The notes: a model not told the origin generated them from the letters alone. 64,000 nt of DNA from UBA6522 sp965205045 (GCA_965205045.1 OZ242031.1:310001-374000), one strand, 5' to 3'; numbered from the stretch's first letter, positions 18,043-26,173 are shown. Made by a program: numbers and translations.

Positions 18043-18509
18043 GCGGTTCTCCTATCCCGGTCGGGCGCCGGCGCGGCGGGTACCGGTTCTGGCGCGGCGC
18101 GTACCGGTTCACGTGCCGCAGGCACGGGATCGTAGCCGCTCGTGCCCCAGGGGTGGCAGCGGGCGAGACGCTTTGCCGTGAGCCAGCCGCCCCGCAGCAC
18201 GCCGAAACGCCCCAGGGCTTCGATAGCGTAGGCGGAGCAACTGGGAGTATGCCGGCAGGGCCTGCCGAGCCAGGGCGAGATCAGTAGCTGGTAAGCCCTG
18301 ACCAGGCCCACCGCCGCAGCGACGCCCAGGCGCGAAACCGCGCCCGAGATCCGTGAAACTGTCGTGGACAACTGCGAAACTGTCCCGGTCGGCTGCGAAA
18401 CTGTCCTCGACCACCGCGAGACTGTCGCTGACAGTCGCAGGATTGTCTCGAACAGCCGCGACTCGGCCCTGGATTGCCGCAAACCTGCCCTGGACAGCCG
18501 ATCAATCAT
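18039..18509 (-). CDS. yidD: YidD-like membrane insertion factor with heptad N-terminus
   Basis: YidD helps YidC insert proteins into the inner membrane. The family core (residues about 70-125) includes LISPWLGRPCRHTPSCSAYAIEAL with the typical Cys pair, and HPWGTSGYDPVP near the end. The N-terminal 60 residues are unusual: eight seven-residue repeats of the form R-x-S-x-T-V-S, coded by 21-bp tandem repeats (18333-18500). A Pro/Ala-rich tail follows the core. The start at 18509 includes all the heptads; a start inside them is possible. It overlaps the Trm112-like gene by 4 bases. Usual YidD neighbours (rnpA, yidC) are not in the window. Confidence 0.85.
   Translation of the reverse strand: MIDRLSRAGLRQSRAESRLFETILRLSATVSRWSRTVSQPTGTVSQLSTTVSRISGAVSRLGVAAAVGLVRAYQLLISPWLGRPCRHTPSCSAYAIEALGRFGVLRGGWLTAKRLARCHPWGTSGYDPVPAAREPVRAAPEPVPAAPAPDRDRRTA
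18333..18500 (-). repeat. 21-bp tandem repeat coding heptads in YidD
   Basis: About eight imperfect 21-bp units (for example CTGCGAAACTGTCCCGGTCGG on the plus strand at 18378-18398) code the heptads RLSRAGL to RISGAVS. The middle units are the most alike; the outer ones have drifted. Period 21 keeps the frame open on repeat-number change. Confidence 0.8.
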
Positions 18510-18530
18510 GCGCCCCGCCCCCCGTTCGCA

Positions 18531-19949
18531 TCACTTTCGCACCCGCCGCCAGCGCGGCCCTTCGGCGCTGTCCTCGATGAGGATACCCGTTTCCGCCAGC
18601 TCGTCCCGAATGCGGTCCGCCTCGGCGAAATTGCGGGCGCGGCGCATGTCTTCGCGCTCCCGGACCCTGGCGTCGATCCACTCGTCGCCGGGGTCGTCGG
18701 CGGTGCGGTCCCCGGTGAACCAGGCCTCCGGATCGTCCTGCAGCAGTCCAAGCAGCCAACCGCCGGCTCTCAGGTCCAGTGCAAGCCGGGTACGCACGGC
18801 CGGATCGGATGCGCTGTTGAGTTGGCGGACGAGCCCGAACAACTCCGCCAGCGCCCTGGGCGTATTGAGATCGTCTTCCAGGGCCTCGAGCACGCCTTGC
18901 GGCGGGCCTGATTCATGTTCGCCGGCTGCTTGACCCGATTCGGGTTTGTCCGCCGCCGAACCAGTGACACCGGCATTGCGCAGCGCGCCGTACATCTTGT
19001 CCAGCTTCTGCCGAGCGTCTTCCAGGACCGCGGAATTCCAGTCCAGCGGCTGGCGGTAGTGGGCCGTGAGCAGACCCAAGCGGACCGCCTCCCCCGGTGC
19101 CTCATCGAGCAGGTTGCGGACCAGCAGGACATTGCCCAGGGACTTGGACATTTTCTCCCCGCTCACATCCACCAGCCCATTGTGCACCCAGTAGCGGCAG
19201 TAGCGCTGCACGCCGTAGGCGCAGGTGCTCTGGGCAGTCTCGTTCTCGTGGTGCGGAAAGATCAGGTCCAGGCCGCCGCCGTGGATGTCGATGGTCTCGC
19301 CCAGGTGCGCCTGCACCATGGCCGAGCACTCCGCGTGCCAGCCCGGCCGGCCGTAGCCCCAGGGGCTGTCCCAGCCCACGCCGTTCGCCGCGGAGGGCTT
19401 CCAGAGCACGAAGTCCGCCGGGTTGCGCTTGTACGATTCCACCTTCACCCGGGCGCCGGCGATGAGATCCTCCTGGGACCGCCCCGACAGCGCGCCGTAG
19501 CCGTCGAAGCTGGGTACCGAGAACAGCACGTGGCCGTCTGCCACGTAGGCGTGCCCGGCTTCGAGCAACTGCTCGACAAGCGTGACGATATCCGCCAGGT
19601 GTTCGGTGGCCCTGGGCTCCACATCCGGCGGCAGCACGCCCAGCGAGCCCATGTCTTCATGAAAGGCCTTCAAGTATCGTGCCGTCAGCACGCCGATGGG
19701 CACGCCCTCCTCCCGGGCGGCTTCGTTGATCTTGTCGTCCACGTCGGTGACGTTGCGGACGTAGACAAGCCCGTAGGAGCGCCGCAGCAGCCGCGCCAGC
19801 ACGTCGAAGACCACGCACGGCCGGGCGTTGCCGATGTGCGCGAAACTGTAGACCGTGGGCCCGCACACGTACATGGTCACCCGCTCCGGATTCCGGGGCT
19901 CGAAGCGTTCGCGAGTGCGTGTGAGGGTGTTGTGAAGGTGAAGTGCCAT
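18531..19949 (-). CDS. cysS: cysteinyl-tRNA synthetase
   Basis: This class I synthetase charges tRNA-Cys. The 472-residue protein has the zinc-binding Cys in YVCGPTVYSFAHIGNARP, which also contains the HIGN signature (about residue 37), FPHHENE (about 236) and the KMSKSLGN loop (about 264). The ATG at 19949 matches the family start (MALHLHNTL); upstream in-frame residues are intergenic. It is divergent from hisI. Confidence 0.96.
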   Translation of the reverse strand: MALHLHNTLTRTRERFEPRNPERVTMYVCGPTVYSFAHIGNARPCVVFDVLARLLRRSYGLVYVRNVTDVDDKINEAAREEGVPIGVLTARYLKAFHEDMGSLGVLPPDVEPRATEHLADIVTLVEQLLEAGHAYVADGHVLFSVPSFDGYGALSGRSQEDLIAGARVKVESYKRNPADFVLWKPSAANGVGWDSPWGYGRPGWHAECSAMVQAHLGETIDIHGGGLDLIFPHHENETAQSTCAYGVQRYCRYWVHNGLVDVSGEKMSKSLGNVLLVRNLLDEAPGEAVRLGLLTAHYRQPLDWNSAVLEDARQKLDKMYGALRNAGVTGSAADKPESGQAAGEHESGPPQGVLEALEDDLNTPRALAELFGLVRQLNSASDPAVRTRLALDLRAGGWLLGLLQDDPEAWFTGDRTADDPGDEWIDARVREREDMRRARNFAEADRIRDELAETGILIEDSAEGPRWRRVRK

Positions 19950-20017
19950 TCGGAACCGATTGAGCCCGCCTGCGGGCGGCGCCCATGATACCAAGGAAGC
20001 GCGCGCCCCCGGTGGCA

Positions 20018-20023
20018 TATAAT
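20018..20023 (+). promoter_or_regulatory. -10 box of hisI
   Basis: A perfect TATAAT lies 30 bases before the hisI ATG, in the cysS-hisI divergent gap. The leader contains CGGAAACGGGAT before the ATG. A -35 box is not clear. Confidence 0.45.
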
Positions 20024-20053
20024 CTCGCCAATTCATCCGGAAACGGGATCATC

Positions 20054-20524
20054 ATGAGCGGCGAATTCAGCCCCAGGCGCAGCGTCGAACAGGTCGAGGA
20101 AGGCACGGACCTGGCCCCGAAGTTCGATGCCGACGGACTCATTCCTGCGGTGACCACGGACCGCACCACCGGCGAAGTGCTGATGCACGCCTACATGAAC
20201 GCCGAGGCCCTCCGCCTGACCATCGAAACCGGCGAAGCCCACTACTTCAGCCGCAGCCGCCGCGTGCTCTGGCACAAGGGCGCCACCAGCGGCCTGGTGC
20301 AGAAGGTCCGAGAGCTGCTGATCGACGACGATCAGGACTGCATCTGGCTCCGGGTCGACGTCAGCGGCGGCGCAAGCTGCCACGTCGGCTACCGCTCCTG
20401 CTTTTACCGCCGCGTCCCTGTCGGAAGCGGGGACAAACCCGTCGAACTCGAATTCACCGAAACCGAAAAAGTGTTCGATCCCCGGGCCGTGTACGGGGAC
20501 GCCCCGAATCCCACGCGGCTGTAG
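20054..20524 (+). CDS. hisI: phosphoribosyl-AMP cyclohydrolase
   Basis: It opens the adenine ring of phosphoribosyl-AMP in histidine synthesis (third step). The 156-residue protein has YMNAEALRLTIETGEAHYFSRSR, LWHKGATSG, and the metal site SCHVGYRSCFYR. The canonical DxDxD motif is present in altered form (DDDQDC). No pyrophosphohydrolase (HisE) domain is fused, and no other his gene is in the window, so it stands apart from the his operon. The start at 20054 has a leader with a -10 box. Confidence 0.93.
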   Translation: MSGEFSPRRSVEQVEEGTDLAPKFDADGLIPAVTTDRTTGEVLMHAYMNAEALRLTIETGEAHYFSRSRRVLWHKGATSGLVQKVRELLIDDDQDCIWLRVDVSGGASCHVGYRSCFYRRVPVGSGDKPVELEFTETEKVFDPRAVYGDAPNPTRL

Positions 20525-20542
20525 CGTCCGGAAGTCCTTGCG

Positions 20543-21289
20543 ATGCCACGTCTGAGGCTCATCTGTCTGAGTCTGCGATACTCATCGTGGTCCATGCGCC
20601 CGTGGCTGATCCTCACCCACGCCGGCGCTGATTTCGATACCGTAACGGTCGAACTTGATGATGTTCGCCGGCAAGGGGATCCAGGCGATACATCAGGCAA
20701 CCTGGTAACCATCGAGGATTCGCAACTCGCGGAGCGGCGGGCGCTGGGGAGCGTTCACGGCCTTTTTCCCACGCTCTGGGTGGAAAACACTCCCATTCAC
20801 GAATCCCTGGCCATTTGCGAGTACGCGGCCGAGGCGTTCCCCGACGCCCGCCTTTGGCCGGACGATTCAATGGCCCGCGCCCAGGCTCGCGCCGTGAGCT
20901 GCGAGATGGCCACCGGGTTCCTGGCCATGCGCGGAGAACTATCCTGCCACCTTTTCGGCCGTGTTCACGGCTACGCGCCGAACGACGCGACGCAGAAAGA
21001 CATCTCGCGAATCTTCGAAGTCTGGAGCGAATGCCTGGACCGTTCCGGCGGGCCGTACCTGTTCGGCGATTTCGGCATCCCGGACGCCATGTACTTCCCG
21101 GTGCTGACCCGCTTTCGTACCTATGGCATTCCCGTCCCTGAGCCCGTCCGGGAATATGCACGATCACTCGATTCAGTCCCCGCGGTCGCCAAGCTCGTGG
21201 AGAAAGCCCGCACCGATCCCCTTGAAGCCGTTTATGACGACTACCTGCGTGAACTTGGCGGCGACCCTCATGCCGCGCCTCTGACCTGA
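20543..21289 (+). CDS. glutathione S-transferase family protein
   Basis: It has an N-terminal thioredoxin-like fold (residues 1-85), with LICLSLRYSSWSMRPWLIL in place of the usual CPxxxR site, a Ser pair that could activate glutathione, and ESLAICEYAAEAFPDARLWP, the ESxAI(C/L)EYL glutathione-binding motif. A helical C-terminal domain follows (about 95-230), ending GDFGIPDAMYFPVLTRF, the N-capping-box region. It starts 18 bases after hisI and could be co-transcribed. The substrate cannot be inferred. Confidence 0.9.
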   Translation: MPRLRLICLSLRYSSWSMRPWLILTHAGADFDTVTVELDDVRRQGDPGDTSGNLVTIEDSQLAERRALGSVHGLFPTLWVENTPIHESLAICEYAAEAFPDARLWPDDSMARAQARAVSCEMATGFLAMRGELSCHLFGRVHGYAPNDATQKDISRIFEVWSECLDRSGGPYLFGDFGIPDAMYFPVLTRFRTYGIPVPEPVREYARSLDSVPAVAKLVEKARTDPLEAVYDDYLRELGGDPHAAPLT

Positions 21290-21305
21290 TTCCGCGGCAA
21301 ACAAA

Positions 21306-21366
21306 TCCGGGAACGCCCGGCGATGTAGAATCCACGCAGATCGATATCGGAGGTTGATCCCGCGAT
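21306..21366 (+). repeat. 61-bp leader repeat family D, copy 1
   Basis: This segment closely matches 24225-24285, with shared blocks GGACGCCCG, TGTAGAATCCA and TTGATCCC. It lies just before the DUF433 gene as the other copy lies just before the PD40 gene. TAGAAT may be a -10 box, so a promoter or leader was probably duplicated. Confidence 0.7.
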
Positions 21367-21376
21367 CTGAAAATGC

Positions 21377-21625
21377 ATGTCCCACCCGCCCAAACAAAAT
21401 TTATTCGATCGCATCACGACCGACCCGTCGATTTGTCACGGCAAACCCTGTATCCGGGGGTTGCGCTACCCTGTCGATGCAATCCTTGAGTTGCTCAGTT
21501 CAGGGATGACCACCGAGGAAATCCTTGCCGACTACAGCGACCTGGAACGCGAGGACATATTGGCGGTACTCGCCTATGCCGCACGCTTAAGCCAAGTCAA
21601 GAGAGTGCAGGCGCTGGCTCCATGA
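21377..21625 (+). CDS. DUF433 protein, antitoxin-like
   Basis: This 82-residue protein has the DUF433 layout: DRITTDPSICHGKPCIRGLRYPVDAILELLSSGMTTEEILADYSDL. DUF433 proteins resemble an HTH-containing VapB-like antitoxin and are usually paired with a DUF5615 PIN-like partner. The start codon of the remnant of such a partner overlaps the stop of this gene (ATGA at 21622). An intact partner is missing, so this may be an orphan antitoxin or a decaying module. Confidence 0.88.
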   Translation: MSHPPKQNLFDRITTDPSICHGKPCIRGLRYPVDAILELLSSGMTTEEILADYSDLEREDILAVLAYAARLSQVKRVQALAP

Positions 21626-21669
21626 AGATCCTTATTGACGCGCAATTGCCGCAACGGCCCGCATGTTGA
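21622..21669 (+). pseudogene. truncated DUF5615 (PIN-like) toxin remnant
   Basis: An ATG overlapping the DUF433 stop opens MKILIDAQLPQRPAC and then meets TGA. MKILIDAQLP is the characteristic N-terminus of DUF5615 proteins, with the first catalytic Asp. The following 300 bases do not continue the family in any frame that I can see. The toxin partner is therefore lost. Confidence 0.6.
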
Positions 21670-21975
21670 GTGGCGCGATGGTCGCCGGATTCCGACGTTC
21701 GACTGCTTCAATTGAGGGTGCTGGAAGGACGCGGAAGATGCCGTCGATCATGCCTGGCGCACCAAAGAGAAACGCCCCTTTCGGGGCGTCGGGCCAACGG
21801 TGCTATCGCTGGCGGGGTACACGTATGATCCCCCTCAGATGGAATGCTGTCAAGCATTGATCACGGGTCAGCATTCGCTTGCTGGTAAGTTCGCTAGTGC
21901 TGGAACGAACTGGGAACTACCGTTCAGTGGCGACGGTATCGGACGAGCGATTCGAGTGGCAACGTAAGTGACGGC
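21670..21975. other. gene-free stretch after the broken DUF433 module
   Basis: No convincing gene is seen in about 300 bases. The stretch holds a hairpin (21772-21789). A CTAGTGCTGG at 21893 resembles the end of repeat family A for 9 bases only. The rest is probably decayed toxin sequence. Confidence 0.5.
21772..21789. terminator. GC-rich hairpin, possible terminator
   Basis: ACGCCCC-TTTC-GGGGCGT is a perfect 7-bp stem. On the plus strand no T-run follows; on the minus strand it is followed by TTCTCTTT, but no minus-strand gene is near. It may end plus-strand transcripts of the DUF433 module only weakly. Confidence 0.35.
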
Positions 21976-22629
21976 ATGAACGCGATAGAGCCTGAGACAC
22001 AAGCATTGCCTGCCAACCGGCGGGTCATGGTCTACGTGGATGGCTTCAACTTGTACTACGGCTTGAAGTCGAAGGGGTGGAGGCGATTCTACTGGCTGGA
22101 TGTCAGGGAGCTGTCGGAAAAGCTCCTGCGAGCGGGCCAGCAACTGGTTGGCGTTCGGTATTTCACGGCGCGGATTACCGGCAACCAGCAGGAAAAAAAG
22201 CGCCGCCAAGCAACTTATCTGGAAGCGCTTGAAACGCGCCGGGATCTTACGATCCACTATGGCCACTATCTAGCGAAGTCGCGCGAATGCTATCGATGCG
22301 GATCGCGTTGGACCGTGTACGAAGAAAAAATGACGGATGTGAATGTCGCAGTTGCGTTGCTCGGCGATGCTCAGGACGACTTGTTCGATACGGCGATCGT
22401 GTTGTCTGCCGACAGCGACCTCGCGGGTCCTGTTGAGGCAGTTCTGAAACGCTACGCGGACAAGCGAGTGATTGCGGTATTTCCGCCGGGAAGAAGATCC
22501 GACAAGATGCGCAGAGCGGCGAGCGCCGCCTTTACGGTGGGGCGAAAGGTGCTCAAGGACAGCCAGATGCCGGTTGAGGTGATCAAGCGGGACGGCTTCG
22601 TCCTGAAACGACCGTACCGCTGGCGCTGA
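21976..22629 (+). CDS. NYN-domain (PIN-like) ribonuclease
   Basis: The NYN domain spans roughly residues 15-185 of 217. VMVYVDGFNLYYGLK gives the first catalytic Asp, MTDVNVAVALLGDA the second acidic patch, and TAIVLSADSDLAGPVEAV the third. CYRCGSRW and nearby residues form a CxxC that may bind zinc, an insertion seen in some members. The NYN fold is related to PIN and FLAP nucleases and usually acts on RNA. A GIY-YIG-like gene follows 16 bases downstream, so both are likely one operon. The pair may be a small defence or toxin unit; this is inference from domain type only. Confidence 0.85.
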   Translation: MNAIEPETQALPANRRVMVYVDGFNLYYGLKSKGWRRFYWLDVRELSEKLLRAGQQLVGVRYFTARITGNQQEKKRRQATYLEALETRRDLTIHYGHYLAKSRECYRCGSRWTVYEEKMTDVNVAVALLGDAQDDLFDTAIVLSADSDLAGPVEAVLKRYADKRVIAVFPPGRRSDKMRRAASAAFTVGRKVLKDSQMPVEVIKRDGFVLKRPYRWR

Positions 22630-22645
22630 GGCGGGCGAGCCGGGA

Positions 22646-23215
22646 ATGATGATGACCAATACGGAATCCATGTTCCGTTATCTCACCGATAACCGCTTTG
22701 GCCCAGACGACATACCCTACCGCCCGGAGCCGGGCGTATACGCCATTTTCGCCTCGCAACGCAAATGCCTGCCTTTCATCGTGCTGCCGCCAAACACGCT
22801 CGTCTACATTGGTCGATCCGACAACCTCTCCGAGCGCAACCATTTCAGCCAAGCACACAGCGGTTTCAGTTCTCCAAGACGGAGCTTGGGCGCGCTTCTC
22901 GAGTCAGCGTTACGCCTGAAGGCTGAGCCCCGATCCCCGGGCCGCTCGAAGACAAACTATAAGAAATATCGTTTCGCGGGTGACGGCGAAGAGCGCTTGA
23001 CTGCGTGGATGCGGCGCAACCTCACGTATGCGATCCGTCCCCTTAACTTCGACACGCAAATCCTTGAGAGGCGGTTGATCAGAGAAAATGCGCCGCCCCT
23101 CAACCTGACCCATTGGCCCAATCCTCAGAGGGCGCAGATTCAGGCCTTGCGGAGAGTGTGCCAGGAGGAAGCGAAGCGCGTTCATTCGATGAGGCACCGA
23201 GTAGCGCGACCATAA
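22646..23215 (+). CDS. GIY-YIG-like endonuclease-fold protein
   Basis: This 189-residue protein shows a GIY-YIG-like core at residues 28-80: PGVYAIF, then VYIGRSDNLSERNHF with a conserved Arg and following His. The C-terminal half (about 110-189) is Arg-rich and probably binds nucleic acid; ILERRLIRENAPPLN resembles the end of the GIY-YIG domain, with its Glu and the NxxPP turn. It follows the NYN gene by 16 bases. Its substrate is unknown. Confidence 0.7.
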   Translation: MMMTNTESMFRYLTDNRFGPDDIPYRPEPGVYAIFASQRKCLPFIVLPPNTLVYIGRSDNLSERNHFSQAHSGFSSPRRSLGALLESALRLKAEPRSPGRSKTNYKKYRFAGDGEERLTAWMRRNLTYAIRPLNFDTQILERRLIRENAPPLNLTHWPNPQRAQIQALRRVCQEEAKRVHSMRHRVARP

Positions 23216-23253
23216 AATCAATCGCCCCGATTGCAGTACCACTCCCCGAGCGA

Positions 23254-23390
23254 GGGTGTGTGCGGACAGCCCTCGCCCGCGTCGTGTGCTCGGCGCGGGG
23301 CCATGGACGGCCAGGAGCGCCGAGCGCCGATCTGAGCCCGCCAGGGATGGCGGGCGAAGTTTAGCGGGCGAGGGCTGTCCGCACGCACCC
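23254..23390. repeat. dispersed palindromic repeat family C, complete copy
   Basis: The element is 137 bp long. Its arms (23254-23280 and 23364-23390) are inverted repeats built on GTGCGGACAGCCCTCGCCCGC, separated by a centre containing GCCATGGACGGCCAGGAGCGC and GCCAGGGATGGCGGGC. It lies between the GIY-YIG gene and xthA, near the 3' ends of both. Related copies are at 877-946 and 55281-55433. Confidence 0.85.
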
Positions 23391-23418
23391 TCGCGGCCCG
23401 CACCAGAAAATCCCGGAA

Positions 23419-24189
23419 TCAGTCCAGATCGACCCCCACCGGGCAGTGATCGGACCCCATCACGTCGGGCCAGATGAAAGCGTCGGCGACGCGCTTGTTA
23501 GCGTTGGGCGAGGCCAGCACGTAGTCGATACGCCACCCCACGTTGCGCTCCCTGCAGCCGCCCCATTGGCGCCACCAGGTGTAGTGGTCCGGCGCATCCG
23601 GATAGCGGGCGCGGAATGTGTCCACCCAGCCCGCATCGAGCCACCGGGAAATCTCGGCCCGTTCCTCCGGCAGGAATCCGCTGGCCTTCGTGTTGGTCTT
23701 CGGCCGGGCCAGGTCGATGGCCTCGTGGGCTGTGTTGTAGTCGCCGATCACGTAGACCGGCCCGCGGCGGCGCAGCACCTGTATGCGGTCGAACACTGCG
23801 GCGTAGAAGTCCAGCTTGTAGGGAACGCGGCTGTTGTCGCGGTTGCGTCCGCTGCCCTTGGGGAAGTAGACCGAGGCGACGGCCATTTGTCCGAAGTGCG
23901 CGATGATCAGCCGGCCTTCGGCGTCAAAGCGCGGCTCCCCGAGCGCGGTCTCGATACGGCTCGGCTGCTGCCGGGAATAGAGCGCGACGCCGCTGTAGCC
24001 GGGCCGTTCCGCCGGGGAAAAGGCAGCATGCCACCCTTCCGGCGCACGGGTGCGGGTCTCCAGTTGGTGTTCGAACGCACGGACCTCCTGCAGGCCGATG
24101 ATGTCCGCTTCCGACGAGTCGAGAAAGTCGTGAAAGCCCTTGCGGACACAGGCACGCAGACCGTTGACGTTCCAGCTCAGGATTCGCAT
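23419..24189 (-). CDS. xthA: exodeoxyribonuclease III
   Basis: This AP endonuclease and 3'-5' exonuclease works in base-excision repair. The 256-residue protein has MRILSWNVNGLRA, IIGLQEV (metal-binding Glu), YFPKGSGRNRDNSRVPYKLDFY, VIGDYNTAHEAIDLARPK (catalytic Asp and Asn), RIDYVLAS and the C-terminal GSDHCPVG His. The ATG at 24189 fits the family; the in-frame region upstream is shared with the duplicated leader repeat and was excluded. GAAAAT lies six bases before the ATG, a possible leaderless -10. Confidence 0.95.
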   Translation of the reverse strand: MRILSWNVNGLRACVRKGFHDFLDSSEADIIGLQEVRAFEHQLETRTRAPEGWHAAFSPAERPGYSGVALYSRQQPSRIETALGEPRFDAEGRLIIAHFGQMAVASVYFPKGSGRNRDNSRVPYKLDFYAAVFDRIQVLRRRGPVYVIGDYNTAHEAIDLARPKTNTKASGFLPEERAEISRWLDAGWVDTFRARYPDAPDHYTWWRQWGGCRERNVGWRIDYVLASPNANKRVADAFIWPDVMGSDHCPVGVDLD

Positions 24190-24224
24190 GGCGGTATTTT
24201 CACCGGGATCGGCGCCGGTCACAA

Positions 24225-24285
24225 CAGCGGGGACGCCCGCCACTGTAGAATCCATGCTGATCGGTACTGGAGATTGATCCCACGA
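24225..24285 (+). repeat. 61-bp leader repeat family D, copy 2
   Basis: This is the second copy of the leader repeat at 21306-21366, sharing GGACGCCCG, TGTAGAATCCA and TTGATCCC in the same order and spacing. It ends at the start codon of the PD40 gene. Confidence 0.7.
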
Positions 24286-25367
24286 TGAAGATGTCAATGA
24301 GCATTGCGCTCTGCGCGATCTTGAGCGCCGCTTGCCTGGCAACCCTCGCCGCCAACGCCCAGGGCACGCTTCACGACCAGCGCGAGACGCGCCTGAGCGA
24401 CGTGCGGCAACCGACCTTCGGCGCGGAGAACGCCGAGGCCTACTGGTCGCCGGATGGGTCGGAACTGGTCTTTCAGTCCAACCGCGCGCCCTACGAATGC
24501 GACCAGATCTATCGCATGTCCGTCTCCGATCCCGCCGCGCTGACGTTGGTCTCAACGGGCCGGGGCCGCACCACCTGCGGCTACTTTTCGGCGGACGGAG
24601 AGCGGGTCATCTTCTCGTCCACCCATGCCGCCGACGCCCAGTGCCCGGCGCCTCCCGACCGTTCGCAGGGCTACGTCTGGCCGATCTATGATACCTACCA
24701 GATCTACAGCGCCGCGCCGGACGGCACGGACCTCGTCGCCCTGACCGACACGCAGGCCTACGACGCCGAAGCCACCGTCTGCCCGGTGGACGGTTCCATC
24801 GTCTTCACCTCCACCCGCGACGGGGATCTCGACCTCTACCGCCTGGATGCCGACGGTAAGAACGTCCGACGCCTGACCGATACGCCCGGCTATGACGGCG
24901 GCGCGTTCTTCTCCCGGGACTGCTCGATGATCGTGTGGCGGGCTTCCAGACCCTCGGGAGCGGAACTTGCGGGCTACCGGGCGCTGCTGGCCGAAGGACT
25001 GGTGCGGCCCGGCGAACTGGAGATTTTCGTGGCCAACGGCGACGGGTCCGAACCGCGCCAGGTCACACACGTCGGCGGCGCCAACTTCGCGCCGTTCTTC
25101 TTTCCCGACGGGCAACGGATCATCTTTTCGTCGAACCACCACGACGACGCCGGGCGGGAATTCGACCTGTTCGCGGTTGACGTGGACGGGACGAACCTGG
25201 AGCGCATCACCTACACGCTGGGATTCGACGGCTTCCCGATGTTCTCCCCGGACGGCCGACAACTCGCCTTCGGCTCCAACCGCAACCAGGGCCAACCCGG
25301 AGAAACCGACGTCTACCTGGCGCGGTGGAGGGCGGGTTCGGCCGGCGGCGAAGCCGGAGCCGAATAG
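24285..25367 (+). CDS. exported TolB-like (PD40) beta-propeller protein
   Basis: This 360-residue protein has a signal peptide (residues 1-26, cleaved after ANA-Q) and about six WD40-like PD40 blades. Repeats of the type YWSPDGSELVFQSNR, YFSADGERVIFSST and MFSPDGRQLAFGSNR are visible. It resembles the C-terminal propeller of TolB but lacks TolB's N-terminal domain, and no tol-pal genes are near. It is probably a periplasmic sensor or binding protein of unknown ligand. It is convergent with lptE. Confidence 0.85.
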   Translation: MKMSMSIALCAILSAACLATLAANAQGTLHDQRETRLSDVRQPTFGAENAEAYWSPDGSELVFQSNRAPYECDQIYRMSVSDPAALTLVSTGRGRTTCGYFSADGERVIFSSTHAADAQCPAPPDRSQGYVWPIYDTYQIYSAAPDGTDLVALTDTQAYDAEATVCPVDGSIVFTSTRDGDLDLYRLDADGKNVRRLTDTPGYDGGAFFSRDCSMIVWRASRPSGAELAGYRALLAEGLVRPGELEIFVANGDGSEPRQVTHVGGANFAPFFFPDGQRIIFSSNHHDDAGREFDLFAVDVDGTNLERITYTLGFDGFPMFSPDGRQLAFGSNRNQGQPGETDVYLARWRAGSAGGEAGAE

Positions 25368-25409
25368 AACGGCTGGGGCACGCAGCCAATCGTCGAGCGC
25401 CTGACCTCT

Positions 25410-25964
25410 CTACGGCGATGAAGTCACTTCACGCGCGGCCACCGCCTGTACGCCAGCGATGCGCCGGAGCACGCGCCGCGCCAAGTCCTCGGCCAGGGCC
25501 TCGCGCAGGACCTGCTCTTCGGCGGACATGCCCAGGACCTGGGTGGGGTCGTAGCTGTAGCTGCGGGTCGCCACCAGGAATTCGTTGTCGATCAGGGCGG
25601 CGCCACCGGCCTCCAGCGTGATTGCGACCGCGTAGAAGACCTCGTACTCCTGCGGGGTGTTGCGCGCGGATACGGAGAGCACGCGCTGGCCCGTCGTGTC
25701 CTCGAGGATCCTGAGCACGGCGCCCGCGTCATCCCGGGACTCGGTCAGTTCGACGCCCTGGGCCGCGAGCGCATCGGTCAGGCGGGTGTGGAACTCGGTG
25801 AAGCTTTGCGGCGCCTCCACGTAGGTGGTGGCCACCACGTCCGGCAGGACCCCCGCACCCTGCAACTGGAATCCGCAGCCCGCCGCCGTGACGGCCAGCG
25901 CAGCCGGCAGCAGCGCCGCCCGAAACCGGCGGCCCGGCAACCCGCGCCGGGCGCGCCGCCGCAT
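25410..25964 (-). CDS. lptE: LPS-assembly lipoprotein LptE
   Basis: LptE plugs the LptD barrel and helps place lipopolysaccharide in the outer membrane. The 184-residue protein has an Arg-rich N-terminus, a hydrophobic segment and the lipobox AVTAAGC (Cys at about 29), followed by GFQLQGAGVLPD, the usual LptE motif (GFxLRG). The later VAYYAV-like strand (EVFYAVAITLEA) and the helical C-terminus fit the family. The ATG at 25964 is the start giving a proper lipoprotein signal; upstream in-frame sequence is repeat B. It is divergent from leuS, whereas in most gammaproteobacteria lptE follows leuS on the same strand. Confidence 0.9.
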   Translation of the reverse strand: MRRRARRGLPGRRFRAALLPAALAVTAAGCGFQLQGAGVLPDVVATTYVEAPQSFTEFHTRLTDALAAQGVELTESRDDAGAVLRILEDTTGQRVLSVSARNTPQEYEVFYAVAITLEAGGAALIDNEFLVATRSYSYDPTQVLGMSAEEQVLREALAEDLARRVLRRIAGVQAVAAREVTSSP

Positions 25965-26018
25965 GGGGCGGAAGACCGCCTGACACAGGACGGCGATCCA
26001 ACCGGCGACGCATCCCGG
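25961..26018 (+). repeat. MITE-like repeat family B, partial copy overlapping the lptE start
   Basis: About 48 of 58 bases match 61487-61544 of the complete family B element (GCATGGG.CGGAAGACCG, GACGGC, AACCGGCGA.GCATCCCGG). The CAT at 25962-25964 within it is the complement of the lptE start codon, so the element supplies the ATG. Confidence 0.65.
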
Positions 26019-26173
26019 GGATTCGGCGGGCGATTGGTGTGCCGGTTGCGCTGCGGGTAGAGTCATGGGCCTTGATTCTAGCGGAGTTTGCACAGATCAT
26101 CCGTCGCAATTCCGCGGCTTCTCGCGACAGTTCCCGCAACGACCGAGGTTTCGATCCACATTCGCAGACAACC

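Noticed and set aside
21893..21903. CTAGTGCTGG as another end of repeat family A
   Set aside because: Only about 9 bases match, with no stop codon or second end; it could be chance.
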